Source of the DNA: Clonostachys chloroleuca
Lineage: Eukaryota > Ascomycota > Sordariomycetes > Hypocreales > Bionectriaceae
Reading direction: 5' to 3'
Assembly (NCBI GenBank): GCA_037952775.1
Contig: JBANAY010000004.1
Coordinates: 9,858,001 to 9,922,000, forward strand
DNA length: 64,000 nucleotides
Position numbers and translations under genes: made by a program. Below the pieces are notes generated by a model that saw only the letters and a program-made list of their open reading frames with translations, searched no databases and had not been told where the DNA came from. Below, piece by piece: positions 1 through 12,132 of the stretch. Position 1 is the stretch's first letter. Every line of letters begins with the position of its first letter.

Positions 1-352
1 GTCACGGCATACTCAACGGCAACCAGTTTTCAATGCAACTGGATTCCCTCCGAGGCGAGACATTCGCCGTCCTCGTCGTTTTCAACATGTTGGGTCATGG
101 AAAAGGTTTCGGGGTACGACACCCATTCTGCACAGTCCTGACGTAACTCATCCGAGATAGCGCTAATACCCATTTACATTTCAGATTCAAACAACTCTAG
201 GCCGCACGGCCAGGGCTGTGCCTCGCCAGGTTCCTATCCTGTCTGCTGCAGTCTTTGCGCTTCTGCCTGATGTGCAATTTCCCAGCGCAGAAGCGTTGGG
301 TTGCAGGCAGGATCAGGTCCAGTATCACGGCTTTCCAGAGCAAGGCCCCTGA
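1..352 (+). CDS. 3' end of an unidentified protein-coding gene cut by the left edge
   Basis: I do not recognise the product. An open frame enters from the left edge (codons in phase from base 3) and reaches a GTACGA donor at 114. A plausible intron runs 114-184, with an alternating pyrimidine tract ending in TTTCAG. The second exon (185-352) keeps phase 0 and ends in TGA at 350-352. The first exon contains GHGKGFG at the junction and the second contains a hydrophobic stretch (VPILSAAVFALLPDV). Codon use looks fungal and both exons are stop-free in the joined frame, but they are short. The start lies outside the window, and a decayed gene cannot be excluded. Confidence 0.4.
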
Positions 353-403
353 TGATTATGTCCCGGAGAAGTGTGTGGGAATATGGGTGGTATCTCCTTC
401 CCA

Positions 404-627
404 CCGCTCGTCATCCGAAATCGAGGATGTAGGCCCCATATACATGTGATGTGTACTCGCCGCTCAGCATCCGAATCAAGGATGTAGGTCTGATATACAT
501 GTGGCTGGGTTCTCACCGCTCGGCATCCAAAATTGGTGGTATAGGTATACATACATGTGAATGGGCTCTTACTGCTCGGGATTCAAAATTCAGAGTGTAG
601 GTCTAATATACATGTGGATGGAGTTAA
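404..627. repeat. Four tandem copies of a 56-bp repeat
   Basis: Units start at 404, 460, 516 and 572, exactly 56 bp apart. Each begins with CCGCTCGGCATCC-like sequence and contains a TATACATGTG core. Copies have diverged by substitution and small changes while period and order are kept. The array begins about 50 bp after the stop of the left-edge gene. Confidence 0.85.
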
Positions 628-1159
628 TTTCATAGTGTTAGCTTTTACTGAGATAGTTGATGTAATGGGCACCACGGCTTATCAGCTGTGATCAGGAGAA
701 TGAAAAGCATTTGAAGTTTTAAGAAAGTCTTACCTCTATGTTACGTGATATCGTATGAACATCCAACAATGGATCGGAAGCTCGAAAGGGTCAACATTTG
801 ATCGACATAGTAAGTGAGAGAGCTATGCAGCTGCTGGAAAAAAAAGGGGGGGGGGGGGGGGGGGGGAAATTCTCAAACACCAAGAATTTAACAACTTGAC
901 ACCATACCCAGTATCACAACACATTAAACTTCAGTATTTTTGCCCAGCTACGAGGCTTGTGCCCAGCCGTACATGTTCAACACCAAAAATGGCTGTACTC
1001 AGCTGCATATAAGGTTTAATACCAAAGGCTGTGCCCGGCAATGACTCTTTCGTCGGCATGACTCCTTTCATGAACCTTGAGATGCTGCTTTATTTGATCA
1101 ACATATGGGCGAATTCTCGTCAAATTATAGACTGCTCTGCCTATCCTCGAGCCTGAACC
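628..1159. other. Intergenic; no gene seen
   Basis: AT-rich sequence with several poly-A stretches and the A8-G21 tract. No open frame with fungal coding character and no RNA gene were seen. Confidence 0.6.
838..866. repeat. A8-G21 homopolymer tract
   Basis: A run of about eight A is followed directly by about 21 G in intergenic DNA. Length in such a tract is unreliable in most sequencing chemistries. Confidence 0.8.
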
Positions 1160-1512
1160 TTACATAAAACGAAAGCGCTCCAGATAGGCTCTACTCCAAG
1201 GCACAAATCCAATCAGCAGTCCAAGATCGTTCTTCTCGTTTGGCATCGTGTCAATGTCCCGAACGATCGCTAAGCCAATAATCTCCCTTTGTAATTCTCC
1301 AACCGACAGACAGCCCTTAGTATTTCCCGTGATTTCCGATGCTTTAAGTCTGCCGATAAGGGGAAGTAACATTTTTTGCAGGACACACAGACCGTCGCCC
1401 TCACAGACGCCCTGTTTACCTGCACCCGTAAGACGAACCAGCCCAGCCTGACCACAAAGAATTTCCTTCCAAAGAGCTCAGAGAGCAGATCAACCGAATC
1501 AGTGAGGATCAT
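1160..1512 (-). pseudogene. Decayed minus-strand ORF of unknown family
   Basis: Two overlapping minus-strand frames look coding. One starts at 1512 (MILTDSVDLLSELFGRKFFVV). The other ends at 1160 and contains ELQREIIGLAIVRDIDTMP. They need a frame change near 1440 to join, giving ...GRKFFVV.. then ..GLVRLTGAGKQG... The GRKFFVT-GL-type phrase loosely recalls the C-terminal part of fungal HET-domain proteins, but the match is weak. No upstream exon with a convincing start was found, so this is best treated as a relic of unknown function. Confidence 0.3.
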
Positions 1513-2445
1513 TTGAGGCTCAGGAGATAGGCTTCTTTATCCGACGCCGATGCGTGCTGTTTCGGCTCGGTTCCCTGGAGCAGGACAGAGGTACTGGCTT
1601 CAGTCTTAGGACACATTCGGGTACGACTTCGACACTCGGAGGTCTCTTGTAATGTCTAGAAGGGTGTGTATGTTGGTATATGTTAGCGGCATCTGTCGTG
1701 TGGCGTTGGGTAGAGGAGTGTCATGGTTATCACTTGCCTCCTGGTTAACAACGCCTGCTTTGCAAATCTGCCGTAGCCGCTTGGGAGTGACTAGCACCAG
1801 GCGGTGACCAATCTGAGTATGCAAGCCTTCAAAGTCGGATGTGCAGCTTCCATCTCATCCAATACTCTACCCCCGTCGCGGTCAGTGGTGGGTGCCAAGC
1901 TGTTGGTGTGAGCCTCCGAGATTGAGGATATTTTGTCACATCGGGAGTTCGCTCGCTCTGGAAACCCGGGCAGCAGTCCGCCATGGTTATGAGTCTTATT
2001 GTTGCAGAGGAGGTAATCGAAGGATATTCTTTAAAGAGGTGCAAGAAAGTAAAACATCAGCATATATAGAAGTGCATTGATATTTTCCATGATGCAAGGC
2101 AGAATTTCAGACGCTGCTGCAACGTCACTCCTCAACCAACCAAAGCTGGGGCTTTATCGTGGACATTATCACCTGCCAACGGGAGAGGTAGGCTCTGGCC
2201 GACCTGCCTACCTCCCAGTATTAGCTACCTATGTGGGAAATTAGTGCCTGAGGCAGGCAGACCTGTCGCGCCGGCTGCCAGTTCCAGCCCGCGTTCTTGA
2301 TTAATCAGGCCTCGCTCCTCAGAACTACCCAAGCTACCTAAATACGAGTTCGTCTGGTCCTTGATTCACAACCACTCCACACCATCACAACAAACAATTA
2401 ATCCCGTCACTTTTTACGATGCCATTTTTAGCACACGAATAGAGC
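1513..2445. other. Intergenic; probable promoter of the kinase-like gene at its right end
   Basis: No supported gene. From about 2190 to 2350 there are repeated TACCTACC/AGGCAGG-type motifs, followed by a C/A-rich leader, as often seen upstream of ascomycete genes. Short ORFs on both strands lack coding character. Confidence 0.45.
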
Positions 2446-3300
2446 ATGCAATTGCTTGCGCGCATGCAACCCAGACCCATACCAGGAGAGCTGGAACAAT
2501 ACCGTGTTACAGAAAACATGATTGGCAAGCCCTGGGATTTCTACCCATTGCGGCCACTGGTATGGGTTCAAGTTGCACTCTTCTATCACCCCTTACTGAT
2601 TGTTTCTCAATTAGAATTTCTGGTTTCGAACTCGTCGAGTATGCGCTTTTGGGCGTCCTATTAGCCCTAGAACGCCCAACGTTTACGCTCCCCGTTTGCA
2701 GCCTCCGTCGGCCTTCGTCAGGTTTCTGCTACGTCTACTTCAGTCTTTCCCCCATTCATCCGCTCATGGCTCCATCTTTACTTGGCCGAGTGGTTTCTAC
2801 CGTATCGAATGGTCTTGAAATGCCAGAAAAGGGGCACAGACGTTGAGTATGCGGATGACGAGCAGCTTGAACGATTCTTCGAAGCGGAGCACCAAGCATA
2901 TAACCGGTTAAGACCAATTCAGGGTTTGGCGATTCCCAGGTGCTATGGATTGACAAATTTCGGTGGTAGAAAAGCTTCGATTCTACAGCATTGCCTTGGG
3001 CATTCTTTGGAGCAACCGGAAGCGACCACTTTGTCTTTTAGCGACAGCAAAAGACTCCTCGGCGATTCCTTCAAGCAGATGGCGGACCAGGGAGCAGTTC
3101 AAGATACAAATATCTCCAACTTCATACTAGCTCCAGTCGAGCAAAGCATCATGGCCGTGGATCTAGAGCATGTCATTTTTCCAAGTACGCCAGAGGATAT
3201 AGAGTTATCTTCTCTCTTATCAATGCAAGACACACTGGGAAGCTACCTCGGCAGACAGCTACTCCTTAGAAGCGATGGGTACTTCGATATTGCCTCGTGA
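2446..3300 (+). pseudogene. Fungal protein-kinase-like protein, frame broken by one base
   Basis: The clear part (2782-3300) encodes about 170 residues of a fungal kinase-like fold. It has an EAEHQAYNRLRPIQGLAIP segment (N-lobe helix, then the 'LQG..IP.CYG' phrase of these proteins). It also has a degenerate catalytic loop (QDTNISNF in place of HRDxxxxN) and MAVDLEHV in place of DFG. Upstream, MQLLARMQPR... (from 2446) can be spliced by a 55-nt intron (2560-2614) into NVYAPRLQPPSAFVRFLLRLLQSF. That frame then runs out and continues only if one base is added at the C5 run 2749-2753, giving ...SFPPFIRSWLHLYLAEWFLP. The catalytic aspartate pattern suggests a pseudokinase or an aminoglycoside-phosphotransferase-like enzyme; no substrate can be named. 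The break may be a sequencing undercall or real inactivation. Confidence 0.6.
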
Positions 3301-3674
3301 AACGTCCCAATTTGATTATATGGCACTTCTTACTACAAGACATGGCAATTTTACCAACCTTAGGAGTCAATCGCCGTTACGCAGATGGATAGAATTTTCA
3401 ACAGATCACTGGGCAGTGCGAGTTTCCGGCTGCTGCGAGAGAGGATTCCAAGTTCGACTAGCAACTTTTTCTTGTTTGTAACTCCATTCTCATGGTGAGT
3501 ATACTTTATTTAAATATATACATAGAATCTTAAACCATTCAACGTATCCGCTAAATGATTACCATAGTTAAAAGTATACCCGCGCTTGGCTTGAGGATAT
3601 CATGTGCCTCTCAGGCGAGCCCTGTCTATTCAAAGTGGCCCAAACAAACGAAAGAAAGATACAAGAGTATACAA
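3301..3674. other. Intergenic between convergent genes
   Basis: AT-rich 3' flanks of the kinase-like gene (+) and the GH43 gene (-). No further gene seen. Confidence 0.6.
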
Positions 3675-4729
3675 TTATTCGAAAAACTTGAAGCTGTAGC
3701 CAGTGTTCTTGTTGTCTCCAGGAACGTTGGCACGGCTGTAGGTGGTCTTGCTCCACCAGACGAAAGAACCTGTGTACCAGTTTCGGTTACCCCATTTGTA
3801 CTCGGTTCCCTTGGGCACGCCGTGGAAGACGAAGGGGATCTTGCTGCTTCCGCCAGGGCTCTTGGTCGTGTCGCCGTCAGCGAGGGCAAAGGTATGGTGG
3901 CCGGGTCCATCAATCTGGACAGTGGCGTCCCAGCCCTTCATCATGTTGTCCTGGTGGGAACCGAAGAGGCAGCCGTTGGACTTGTACCAGTCCCAGACAT
4001 ATGTTGGGTTTCCTCCCTTCTTGAGGCGGAGATCAGCGAGGCAGTACTTGCTGGCCCAGCTTCCGTTGGCGGAGTAGACAATGTGCAGCTGGCCGTTGGG
4101 GTCGACGATGACTTCGGGTCCCTCGTTGATGAGGCCGGCCTTCTTCTCCCAGGCCTCGCGGGGCTGCGAGATGACATACTTCTTGCCGGTGGCCTCGGTA
4201 GGGCTCTTCATGGCGCAGATGTAGATGGTCTGCTCGGAGTTGCCGGGAGTCCAGCCGGACCAGACGAACCATCGCTTGCCTTCGAACTTGAAGTAGATGC
4301 CGTCGATGGCGGGCTGGTCATCGGGCAGGTTGATCTTCTTCTCCTCCTTGGTGTATGTCCCCTGGGGGAGTCGGCGCTGATCACGTACATGCGGTGATTG
4401 CTCGACTTGCCGGCCGCGAAGTAGATGTATGTCTTGCCGTCCTCGATGGCGATCTCGGGGGCCCACACCTCGCCCTTACCGGACGTGTCGCTCCAGACAG
4501 TCTTGCTCTCGGCGCCGTCGCCGAGGCCGACCAGGGTCTTGGCCTTGCGGACGCAGATGTTGTTGCTGCCGCAGGTGTTGGCCGAGTAGTAGTAGTCACC
4601 GCTCTTCATGATGGCCGGATCGGCACCGCCCTTGATCTTGGTGGCGGCCTCGGTCAGGTCGAAGATGGAGGAGGTGGCCAGGAGGATGGCGGCGAAGTGC
4701 CGCCCGATCAGGCTCATGGGAGGAATCAT
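3675..4729 (-). CDS. Secreted glycoside hydrolase family 43 protein, frameshifted
   Basis: Probable extracellular arabinofuranosidase/xylosidase-type enzyme acting on plant hemicellulose or pectin side chains. A signal peptide follows Met1 or Met5 (MSLIGRHFAAILLA...LTEA). The five-bladed-propeller GH43 signature residues are present: KGGADPAIMK (catalytic base Asp near residue 37), GEVWAPEI, QPAIDGIYFKF (pKa-modulating Asp) and NEGPEVIVD (general acid Glu). The reading frame changes between YVISADSP and QGTYTKEEKK, at the G5 run 4364-4368 (+ strand). One extra base there restores a continuous protein of about 350 residues, the usual size for single-domain GH43. No intron fits this junction. 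Substrate cannot be decided from sequence. The frameshift is more likely an undercall than decay because both halves are well conserved. Confidence 0.85.
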
Positions 4730-7700
4730 CTTTCAATCAGGGCTGACTTAGCTCGGTTGATTTGAGAGACGGGCGATGAGGTCGTTGGTGGTCCATCCTG
4801 AACACGTCGATTGCTCGCAACTCTTTATACGATTACAGCAAGGCACTGGCAGACCAGCTCATACCCACTTAGGCTGAGCAAATGCAGGTAATTCCCGCCT
4901 TGGAGGCGTCTCTGTCGCAAATAGATTAGCCAAGTGGTCCATGATCCGCTCGGCGACTACCGTTTATCGAAGTGGCAATCTCCCGGTGTTGCTAAAAACA
5001 GACGGCCCACCCACAAGCTCAAGTTCCAAGCGACCATAATCGCCTTCTTCCCTCTTTTGGCTCGGCGTCATGGCATGTTGTCATGCGGTCTGGCTTCCTT
5101 CAATACCGGCAATCGAACAATTAGGCAGTCGAAAGGATCTTGCATGTAGTTTAATTATAGCCACATCTAGGCAAGTTCTTCGAGTAGGGCTTTTCATCAG
5201 GTCGACCTGGGAGAGGACGCTACCTGTAATACACAGGCAATTAAACAGTGAGCCAAAGTTCATTACGATGTGCAACGTACCTGTGAATTCAATCCGGAAT
5301 ATTCGGCAGGGCAGGGGGATCAGAAGGATGGGACTTAAGGTTGTCGCTCACACCAAAGTACCAACTCCTCAATGTGTCCATGATTTGCCTGCTTCAACCT
5401 TCGAGGCTAAGTGAGAACTTGAATACCTGGGGGCGATTCGGGCACTACCTTGTCTAGTCTAGGCCTGATGAGCTAAATAAGTAGTTTAGCAAGCCGCTCA
5501 CTCGCAGCATATGCATGCTTCTAATCAATTAGGTGTCCAAGAGACATACTAACGTCGAACTTTGTACTTGCGTTCTGAAAAATCTTGGAAAGACCCATAG
5601 AGTAGACGACCCAGCTGGTAATCTGCTGATACCTTGGACAAGGGTATTGACTCTAGGTGTGGCTGGCTTATGCTTCGCTCGGGAGGTCCACCTAACGCGC
5701 GCATAGCACGAATTGATTTGTTCGTGGATCAACAGCCAAAACCAAGTCGACAGTACACTTCCAAACCGAAATTTTACGGGTGGAAGACTGCTTTTAAGAG
5801 GTGGCAGTACCGAAGCAGGGTGTTTGGTTCCCGAATTGGCTGTCGCTCTCATTTAGAGGTCATCGCTCGTGTGCCCACTTTGAGCCAGGGATTGAATCTC
5901 TCGAGAAAAGACCGAAGACATGAAAGAAGGTAGTGCAATAGTGACCATTGCATTTTCTCTAGAATTAGGAGATCATGAATCAGCCGCAGGTTCGATTAGA
6001 TGGGCTTAGACTCATCGTGTTTTGTAGTTGGTGGGAGAGGTTAGGTGCATTGCGTAGTTGTACTTGAGCTGCACCAAAGAGCCGTAAATAAGCAACAGTG
6101 GGTTCATGGTTGCTGCAGGTGCTCAGCGCATCCGCGACGTCGATGGTCTTACGGATCAGGGCATCACAGCCAGACAATTGGCAAGAAACAGCACCGAAAG
6201 CATGGCACCATAAGAAAAAGTGTTGATGTTCGATAATTCATGAGCTTATTTCAATCATTTTTGGGGGTTTAGGGTAGGGATCAAGTAGAGTAGATTCCAG
6301 TGTTGGGATGTTATCAAAAAATGAACGAGGTGACTAAGCGACCGACTCGAAAGCCACGGCCCGCGCCACAACTAGCCTCCAGGCCAATTTAGCTCCCGAG
6401 GTCCGTCGAGTGGACCAGCATAAGGCATCCAATGATTGGCTTAGGCTGAACATCAAGACGACCATGCTGTCTGCCTTCAATGCTTATGACATGGATGCAT
6501 GGCATCTACTTCTACCCTCATAATCGTGCAAACATAGGATGGCTTTCCTTTTACACTTTTGGTGTGGAATGCTTTGTCCAAGCTCTGTTAGCGCGTTATC
6601 TGCGACCACCGTCTTAGCGTTCCCCTACACTAGCAATTGTTGCATCTCCCACGACCGTTAGACTACGATTTGTCTTTGAACGGTAATACACACTATATCA
6701 ACCAATCAGACTACTCAGATTTCGCTTCATTGACTACGCGGCCCGAATTCGAACAGAATCAGACCCCAAAGAGTCTTACAGCAAGCCAGTTGCACCTTGC
6801 CTCCCGACTTGGCATTGATGACACGCCTGGTCGAAGAGGTGCAGTATTCGAGCAACGTTAGAGTAAGACTTGAGCAATTACCCCAAAAGCAGGTGGCTGA
6901 TACATTCACAGGCAGCAGGTGGCTGGAAAAACCTCCAAAACCCAACCATCGGTTCCAGATCGACGGAAGTGTTAGACAATTCCAACGACCGAGCGATTCC
7001 GAACGGCATATGCGAGGAACACATTTTAGGGATTGATCTCAGCAAGTTAGATGCGGATGCTCACATTCCAGTCCCTGACAATACATATATCCGAGGCATA
7101 CAAAGAAGTGTAGTAATCGGTCGACTCAACAGCCGTGCTCTTGTCCTTGCGGTTACAGCAACCAAAACAAAGAGAAGCATGTGGTCAATCTTGGAAGAAA
7201 GTTATGCAGTGACTCACAGGAGAGGGAGGCCTCCGAAGAAGGTGCTAGCGGATGGCCGAACCTCTTTGGTCGTGTTTTCGTAGACTCGAACACGGAAGGT
7301 CTCAGGCGAGAAGCTTGCTTCGCAGTAGAATAAAACTGGATGTTGAGTAGTTCAAAGACATCTTGTAAGCAGTACGCCATAAGGAATCAGAGTCGATGGG
7401 TGTCTCTGGCTTCCACATGAGAAAGTGCGTTCCCGGTTCGATTGTAAAGAGGCTGGCCAGTGAGGTGCCTGTTGATATGACGTATCGAAAAGCCGCACAC
7501 TTAGACGAACCTTCCGTTCAACCACACAACAGATAGATTTTACATCAATCATCATACAATTGCTTTGCTTCATTTTGACTGTTTTGACCACTATACAGCT
7601 GTATTCCCTGTCAACACACAGTGCCAGCCCGCCTCCTTGGACGTGGGCTGAGGAATACCTGAGAGATACATTGAGTAATTTGAAAGAAGAGAAAGACAGC

Positions 7701-8176
7701 GACGGATGCCGCTCAAGTTTATTTGCTAGAAGAATTATCCTGAATATTTAGGATGACCAAACTTTTGGCAGGATATTCACAATAATCCCAGGTCTTAAAG
7801 AGGTATCTACGATGGTATCTACTTGGCAATTCAGAACTGGGTAATCTAAAGCTAGAATCACTGTGGGAGTGTGCACAATATTCAAGATTTAATGTGAATG
7901 TTGGGTAGGTGACCCCAATACGTGTAGGCATTATGCTAAAAGTGTATCCTACCCATATCTGATCAGGAGCCGATCGTGCAAGTGATCTCAGATCTGAGAC
8001 GAGGTGAGAACCCTTTTGTTTTTGAGTCCGATCACGTGGGCGGGAGACGCGCTCTTGCTCTTACAGCATCCTGTATCACCTACACTGCAGACGCGATGAA
8101 GGAACTTGGAAGCTGATTCATCTTCCATTTTTGCGCATAAAAAAGCCACTTAAAGCGTCACTCTCGACTCTAGCCC
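4730..8176. other. Gene-poor stretch, 3.4 kb
   Basis: The start of this interval is the GH43 promoter. Between about 5 and 7.9 kb only short, unrelated ORFs are open on either strand. The longest (6870-7283, +, 137 codons) has no recognisable motif or convincing start context, so I do not call it. From about 7960 to 8176 the sequence looks like the promoter and leader of the arrestin-type gene. Confidence 0.5.
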
Positions 8177-9484
8177 ATGGCTATGATTGCACTTGGTGGA
8201 ACATGGGCCAAGTGGTCCGCGCCTCTGCTTGGTATCAAGTGCAAACTTCCTCTTCAGGTCGACATCCAAATCGAGAACCATTTTGAAGCCAAAATCTACG
8301 CAACAGGATCAGCAATCCGCGGAAAGGTGCTCATCACTCCCATCCGCGATGTGGATTTCGACACGCTCCAGATCGACCTGCTTGGCACTTCCACTACTAG
8401 CACAAGTGGCATACTCAACGACACACTCCCAACTAAGTTTACATTCTTTCAACTGTCCATGCCAATTACTCCCGAGTCTCTCCCGGAGGACAAGCGACTC
8501 GTGGCCAAGCAGACCATCGAGATTCCATTCTTCTTCGTTGTGCCCCAGCAGCGCCCCTTGCAGGCATGCATTCACGAAACCCATCTCGAGCTTCCCCCGA
8601 CAATAGGGAATTGGGAGAAGACGGACCAATCACCCGAAACCGCGAAAATTGAGTACTCTATTCGAGTCCGGGCAACTCCAGCTCGTAAAGATATTGAAAT
8701 GCTGAAGCCAGTCGAATTTCACCGCTACGTCAGGCTGCTCCCCTCAAATTTCCAAGAGGATGCACTTTGCACCACAGATCCCATCCAAGAAATCAAACTG
8801 GGCCGATCCTACGCGAAGTCAGACTCTCTAACAATCGCCGGTATCCCGCCTACTCTGGTTTACCTCTCGTGTGACAGCGGTAAGATCTCCAATCCGATGA
8901 TCACCGCGCATCTCGAGTTCGTCACCAAGGCCAAGCCGGCCACCGTCTTTCCTGTCATCCAGGTGAAGTCGGCCGCGGTCCAGACAACTACCACCTACGC
9001 CCAAATTCACCTTGCGCCCAAAAGTGGCGAGAATGGTCGCCAAGCGGCCCAGCTGCCTCATGTAGTGCTTTGCACCAAGTCGAAGAAGGTCACCGTCCAG
9101 TTGGCGCAGTCTACCTGGCAAAAGGCGGAGACCCCTACCGGCTCGGAAACCACAAAGTATCTATCTACTATTACCCTCTCCCTCGACATGCCCAATCATG
9201 AGAAAACAATGTTTCTGCCCACTTTCAACGCCTGCTTGATCTCCCGGTCCTACGCCCTTCGCGTGGGACTGGCGGCGGAATCCGGTTCTGGATCGACTCT
9301 CGAGCTTCCATTCCAAGTTATTGTCCGGGATTTGACAAGCCCTACGTTACCGAAATATGTATGTTTGTTCTCTACGCAGATTGCGTTCCTGGTTTTACTG
9401 ACATCTTGATAGACGGTGACTAGCCGAGACCAGAACGTCACGACGGATGCGTTGCCCGAATACAGACAGTCATCTACTGCCTAA
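8177..9484 (+). CDS. Arrestin-like (alpha-arrestin fold) protein
   Basis: Exons 8177-9358 and 9413-9484; 417 residues. The 54-nt intron starts GTATGT, has an ACTGAC branch point and ends GATAG. Reading through it would instead stop at 9409. The first half has the alternating beta-strand pattern of the arrestin N-domain, starting LPLQVDIQIENHF and including a GSAIRGKVLITP segment ('Y..G..V.G.V.I' motif), followed by a C-domain-like half. The spliced tail ends LPKYTVTSRDQ...LPEYRQSSTA; LPxY is close to the PPxY/LPxY elements by which alpha-arrestins recruit Rsp5/HulA-type ubiquitin ligases. Likely role: adaptor for endocytosis or ubiquitination of membrane proteins. The cargo is unknown. The start ATG follows a CCC leader and has no upstream in-frame competitor with coding character. 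Confidence 0.85.
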
Positions 9485-10210
9485 GATCAACCACAGAAGC
9501 AACAACGGATATTCTCGGGCAACCCTATCCTTGAAAGGAAAAAAAAAGAGACGAAAGAACGCATCGAAATCCCTAATCGGTATTGAATGCAATGAAAATG
9601 AATGGCCATGCATTAAGAAGGAGTACAGAGGAATTTCAAGATCCAGTACCGGATTTCACGAATGTTTTCATTGATATTGACCCATCAACCACTTACCTAC
9701 ACCTTCCCCTAATAGTGTTTTCGACAGTCATTTTCGCCGCCTGTCATCGCGCCAGATTTCTCTTCTGCTTATCTGTTTTAATATCGAATATGCCTGCCAA
9801 GAAGAGGCAAGGTTCAGATAAGGGCGGCTACATTTTTTTTCAAACAAGGCAATGAGGCCTTTCCTGCTTTAGCACGATGGGAAAGGGGGCGAACGGAGAG
9901 TGAATCAGACGTGAGCACTGTTTTCGATCCTACCTAGCAGCCCCAGCCCCTACTACGGCGATGCCTCATTATGCCTTCAATTGTTACGACCGGGATTTTG
10001 TGTGCGGGAAGTTACGACATCACGACACCAGACCTAGTATTTTCTTCGGAAATTTCACAGAGGCACATGGTCAGATAGTTGCACTTCTCATTGTTTTTTT
10101 GTTCGTCAACATGTAGTCATAAAAACTTGCAATTAAAATTTTTGATGTAGATCTTTGTACTTTGGCCGTGCACGTTCCTTTCCTCTCTCTTACTTTCTAA
10201 ATGCCCAAAC
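9485..10210. other. Intergenic between convergent genes
   Basis: 3' flank of the arrestin-type gene and 3' flank of the fungalysin gene. Contains A- and T-rich stretches. A 90-codon ORF at 9583-9855 is not supported by composition. Confidence 0.55.
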
Positions 10211-12132
10211 CTACTTGCAATCAGCATGCGTCTCGAAATCCTCGGCGACGGGGCTCGCAGTCGCCTTGGGTCCCAGACCACGCTTGGCGAAGCCGGCCCA
10301 GATCTCGCACTTGTTCTCGCCGCCGGTGAGGGCGAGGTCGCTGTCGAGGATGGCGTCGCGGGCGGAGACGAAGTTGGGCCGGCAGGGCTGCAGCTCGAAG
10401 GCGTCGTGGACGATCTTGAGGGCCAGGAACCGGCCGTCGTCGGGCTTGCCCTTGTCGTCGAGGGTGGGGAAGTCGTTGTCGTTCTTGCCGTGCTTGTCGA
10501 TGAGGTTCCAGAGGATCTCGTAGAGCATCGTGCACCAGACGGTGCCGACGTAGTGGACCTTGGTGAGGCCGACGATATCCTTGTATGTGTGGGGGTTCAC
10601 GTTGAAGTCGGTGGCGTATGGGTAGGGGCGGATGCCGAGAGGCTTGTTGGAGATCCATGGTGCCATTGGGTAGACGGTGGACCGTGTGTGGTTGGGCTTC
10701 AGACCGACGCCGACGGCGAAGAAGTCGGACCAGCCCTCTCCCAGACCACCTGGAATTGTGCCCGAGAGACATCCGGAGACGGCGGGTCCACCGGTGAGTC
10801 TGGTGGAGAGGCCGTGGGTGTACTCGTGGAGAACGACGGAAGCATCGAAGCTGCAGTCCCTCCAAGGGGTAGAGGCGTTCCAGATATACATTCTCATGCG
10901 GCCATTCTGGCCATCAGGGGGGTGGCAAAGTTGGCGTTGTTCATTCCAGAGCCATCTTGAGCATTCAGAATGACATGATCTCCTTCCCTGCCTCCCTTGC
11001 CATTGTTGTTTGCCTGGAAGTTACCCGCTGCTTCTGTGAAACCCAAAAGGTACAGGAGATCGTGGAACTTATTGGCAGTGAAGAACAGCTGGCTAATGGA
11101 GGCATCCACGTACTTCTTGTAGTCAGCCTCTGTCAGGGAGTAAGGGTACTGGAAGGCGAGTTCCGGGCTGTCTGGGCGGTAGTTATTAAGGTAGTCGTCG
11201 CCTCCGTCATGGTTGATCTGGGCGATGGCGTTGTTGCCGCGGGTAGTAGTGTAGTTGGTCTTCCCATCGCTGATCCAGCCGAATTGGGAGGCCTCGAGCA
11301 GCCAAGGATCCTGCTCAATGACACGCTCGCCCTGGCTTGGGTCACTGGTGTGCCATGGGTAAACCTCGTAGGAAACGTCCGCAACATAGTCGACGACGCC
11401 GAGGACCTCGGAACTAGTCTCAGCATCGACGTATGACAGCAGCCAGTTGTCAACCACGTCGGTCTCGATGCGCCAGGTCAGGGTGACCTTGGTCGCATCG
11501 TCCTGGCGATAGACGAGGCGAGCCTTAGGCTCTGTAGTAGTGCCCGAGACGCCGGTGATGGTGTATACATCATCAGTGTCGGTCAAGCTCGCTGACACAG
11601 CAGCGTCGGGGCTGACTTGGACGGGGAGGTTCAGGGTGCTCACAGCAGCTCTAAGAGCATCGACTGGCTCTCCAGAGTCACGCTTGCGGCTGGCAGGCTT
11701 TTCTGGGAGGCTGCCAGTGAAGAAGCTGTTTCCATGCGAGAACACCTTGCCATTGGCGGCAACATTGACATGGAAGTTGCCATTGTCAACGTCAATGCCG
11801 TGGATGGTCTGGATGAAGTTGACATGGCCAATACCGTTTGAGCCAACATAGTGGTCATCAACAACACGGAAGGTGAGGTCTGGGAATGTCTTCTTGACAA
11901 GGTCTGTAGCAACCTGGATGTAGTCAGAGCCGGACACAGAGGGAGCATCGTTGCTGACGGCCTCAGCCTTGGTGTATGACCCGAGGCTTGGTACGTCGAG
12001 GTACTGGTCCAGGTTTACACCACGCTTGCCAAGGGTAACGGCATCCTTGCCGCCATCATTACGGGAGTGGATGTGTGGGTGGGCAGTAACTGCCGCCAGG
12101 CCAGTCAGACCTAGAAGAACTGTAGACTTCAT
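10211..12132 (-). CDS. Extracellular metalloprotease, fungalysin (peptidase M36), frameshifted
   Basis: Secreted zinc endopeptidase made as a preproenzyme. Signal peptide at Met1 ([17 protein letters not shown]). An FTP/PepSY-like propeptide follows over roughly residues 50-240. The catalytic domain contains the zinc site HEYTH (in [15 protein letters not shown]) and the third ligand Glu in [10 protein letters not shown]. The C-terminus ends [10 protein letters not shown]. The frame breaks after NNANFATP at the G6 run 10917-10922 (+ strand). Adding one base gives [18 protein letters not shown], which is how the family reads at this point, and a protein of about 640 residues, normal for fungalysins. 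No intron fits. Known role of the family: breakdown of host or substrate protein outside the cell. The break is probably a homopolymer undercall. Confidence 0.93.

Noticed and set aside
404..627. CRISPR-like array
   Set aside because: This is eukaryotic DNA and the whole 56-bp unit is repeated without unique spacers.
3555..4397. 280-codon plus-strand ORF across the GH43 gene
   Set aside because: It is the antisense of a well-conserved glycosidase and has Gly/Val/Leu-rich shadow composition.
6870..7283. 137-codon plus-strand ORF in the gene-poor stretch
   Set aside because: No motif, no good start context and competing frames of equal quality nearby.
10226..10960. 244-codon plus-strand ORF across the fungalysin gene
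   Set aside because: Antisense shadow of the M36 catalytic domain; no family features.
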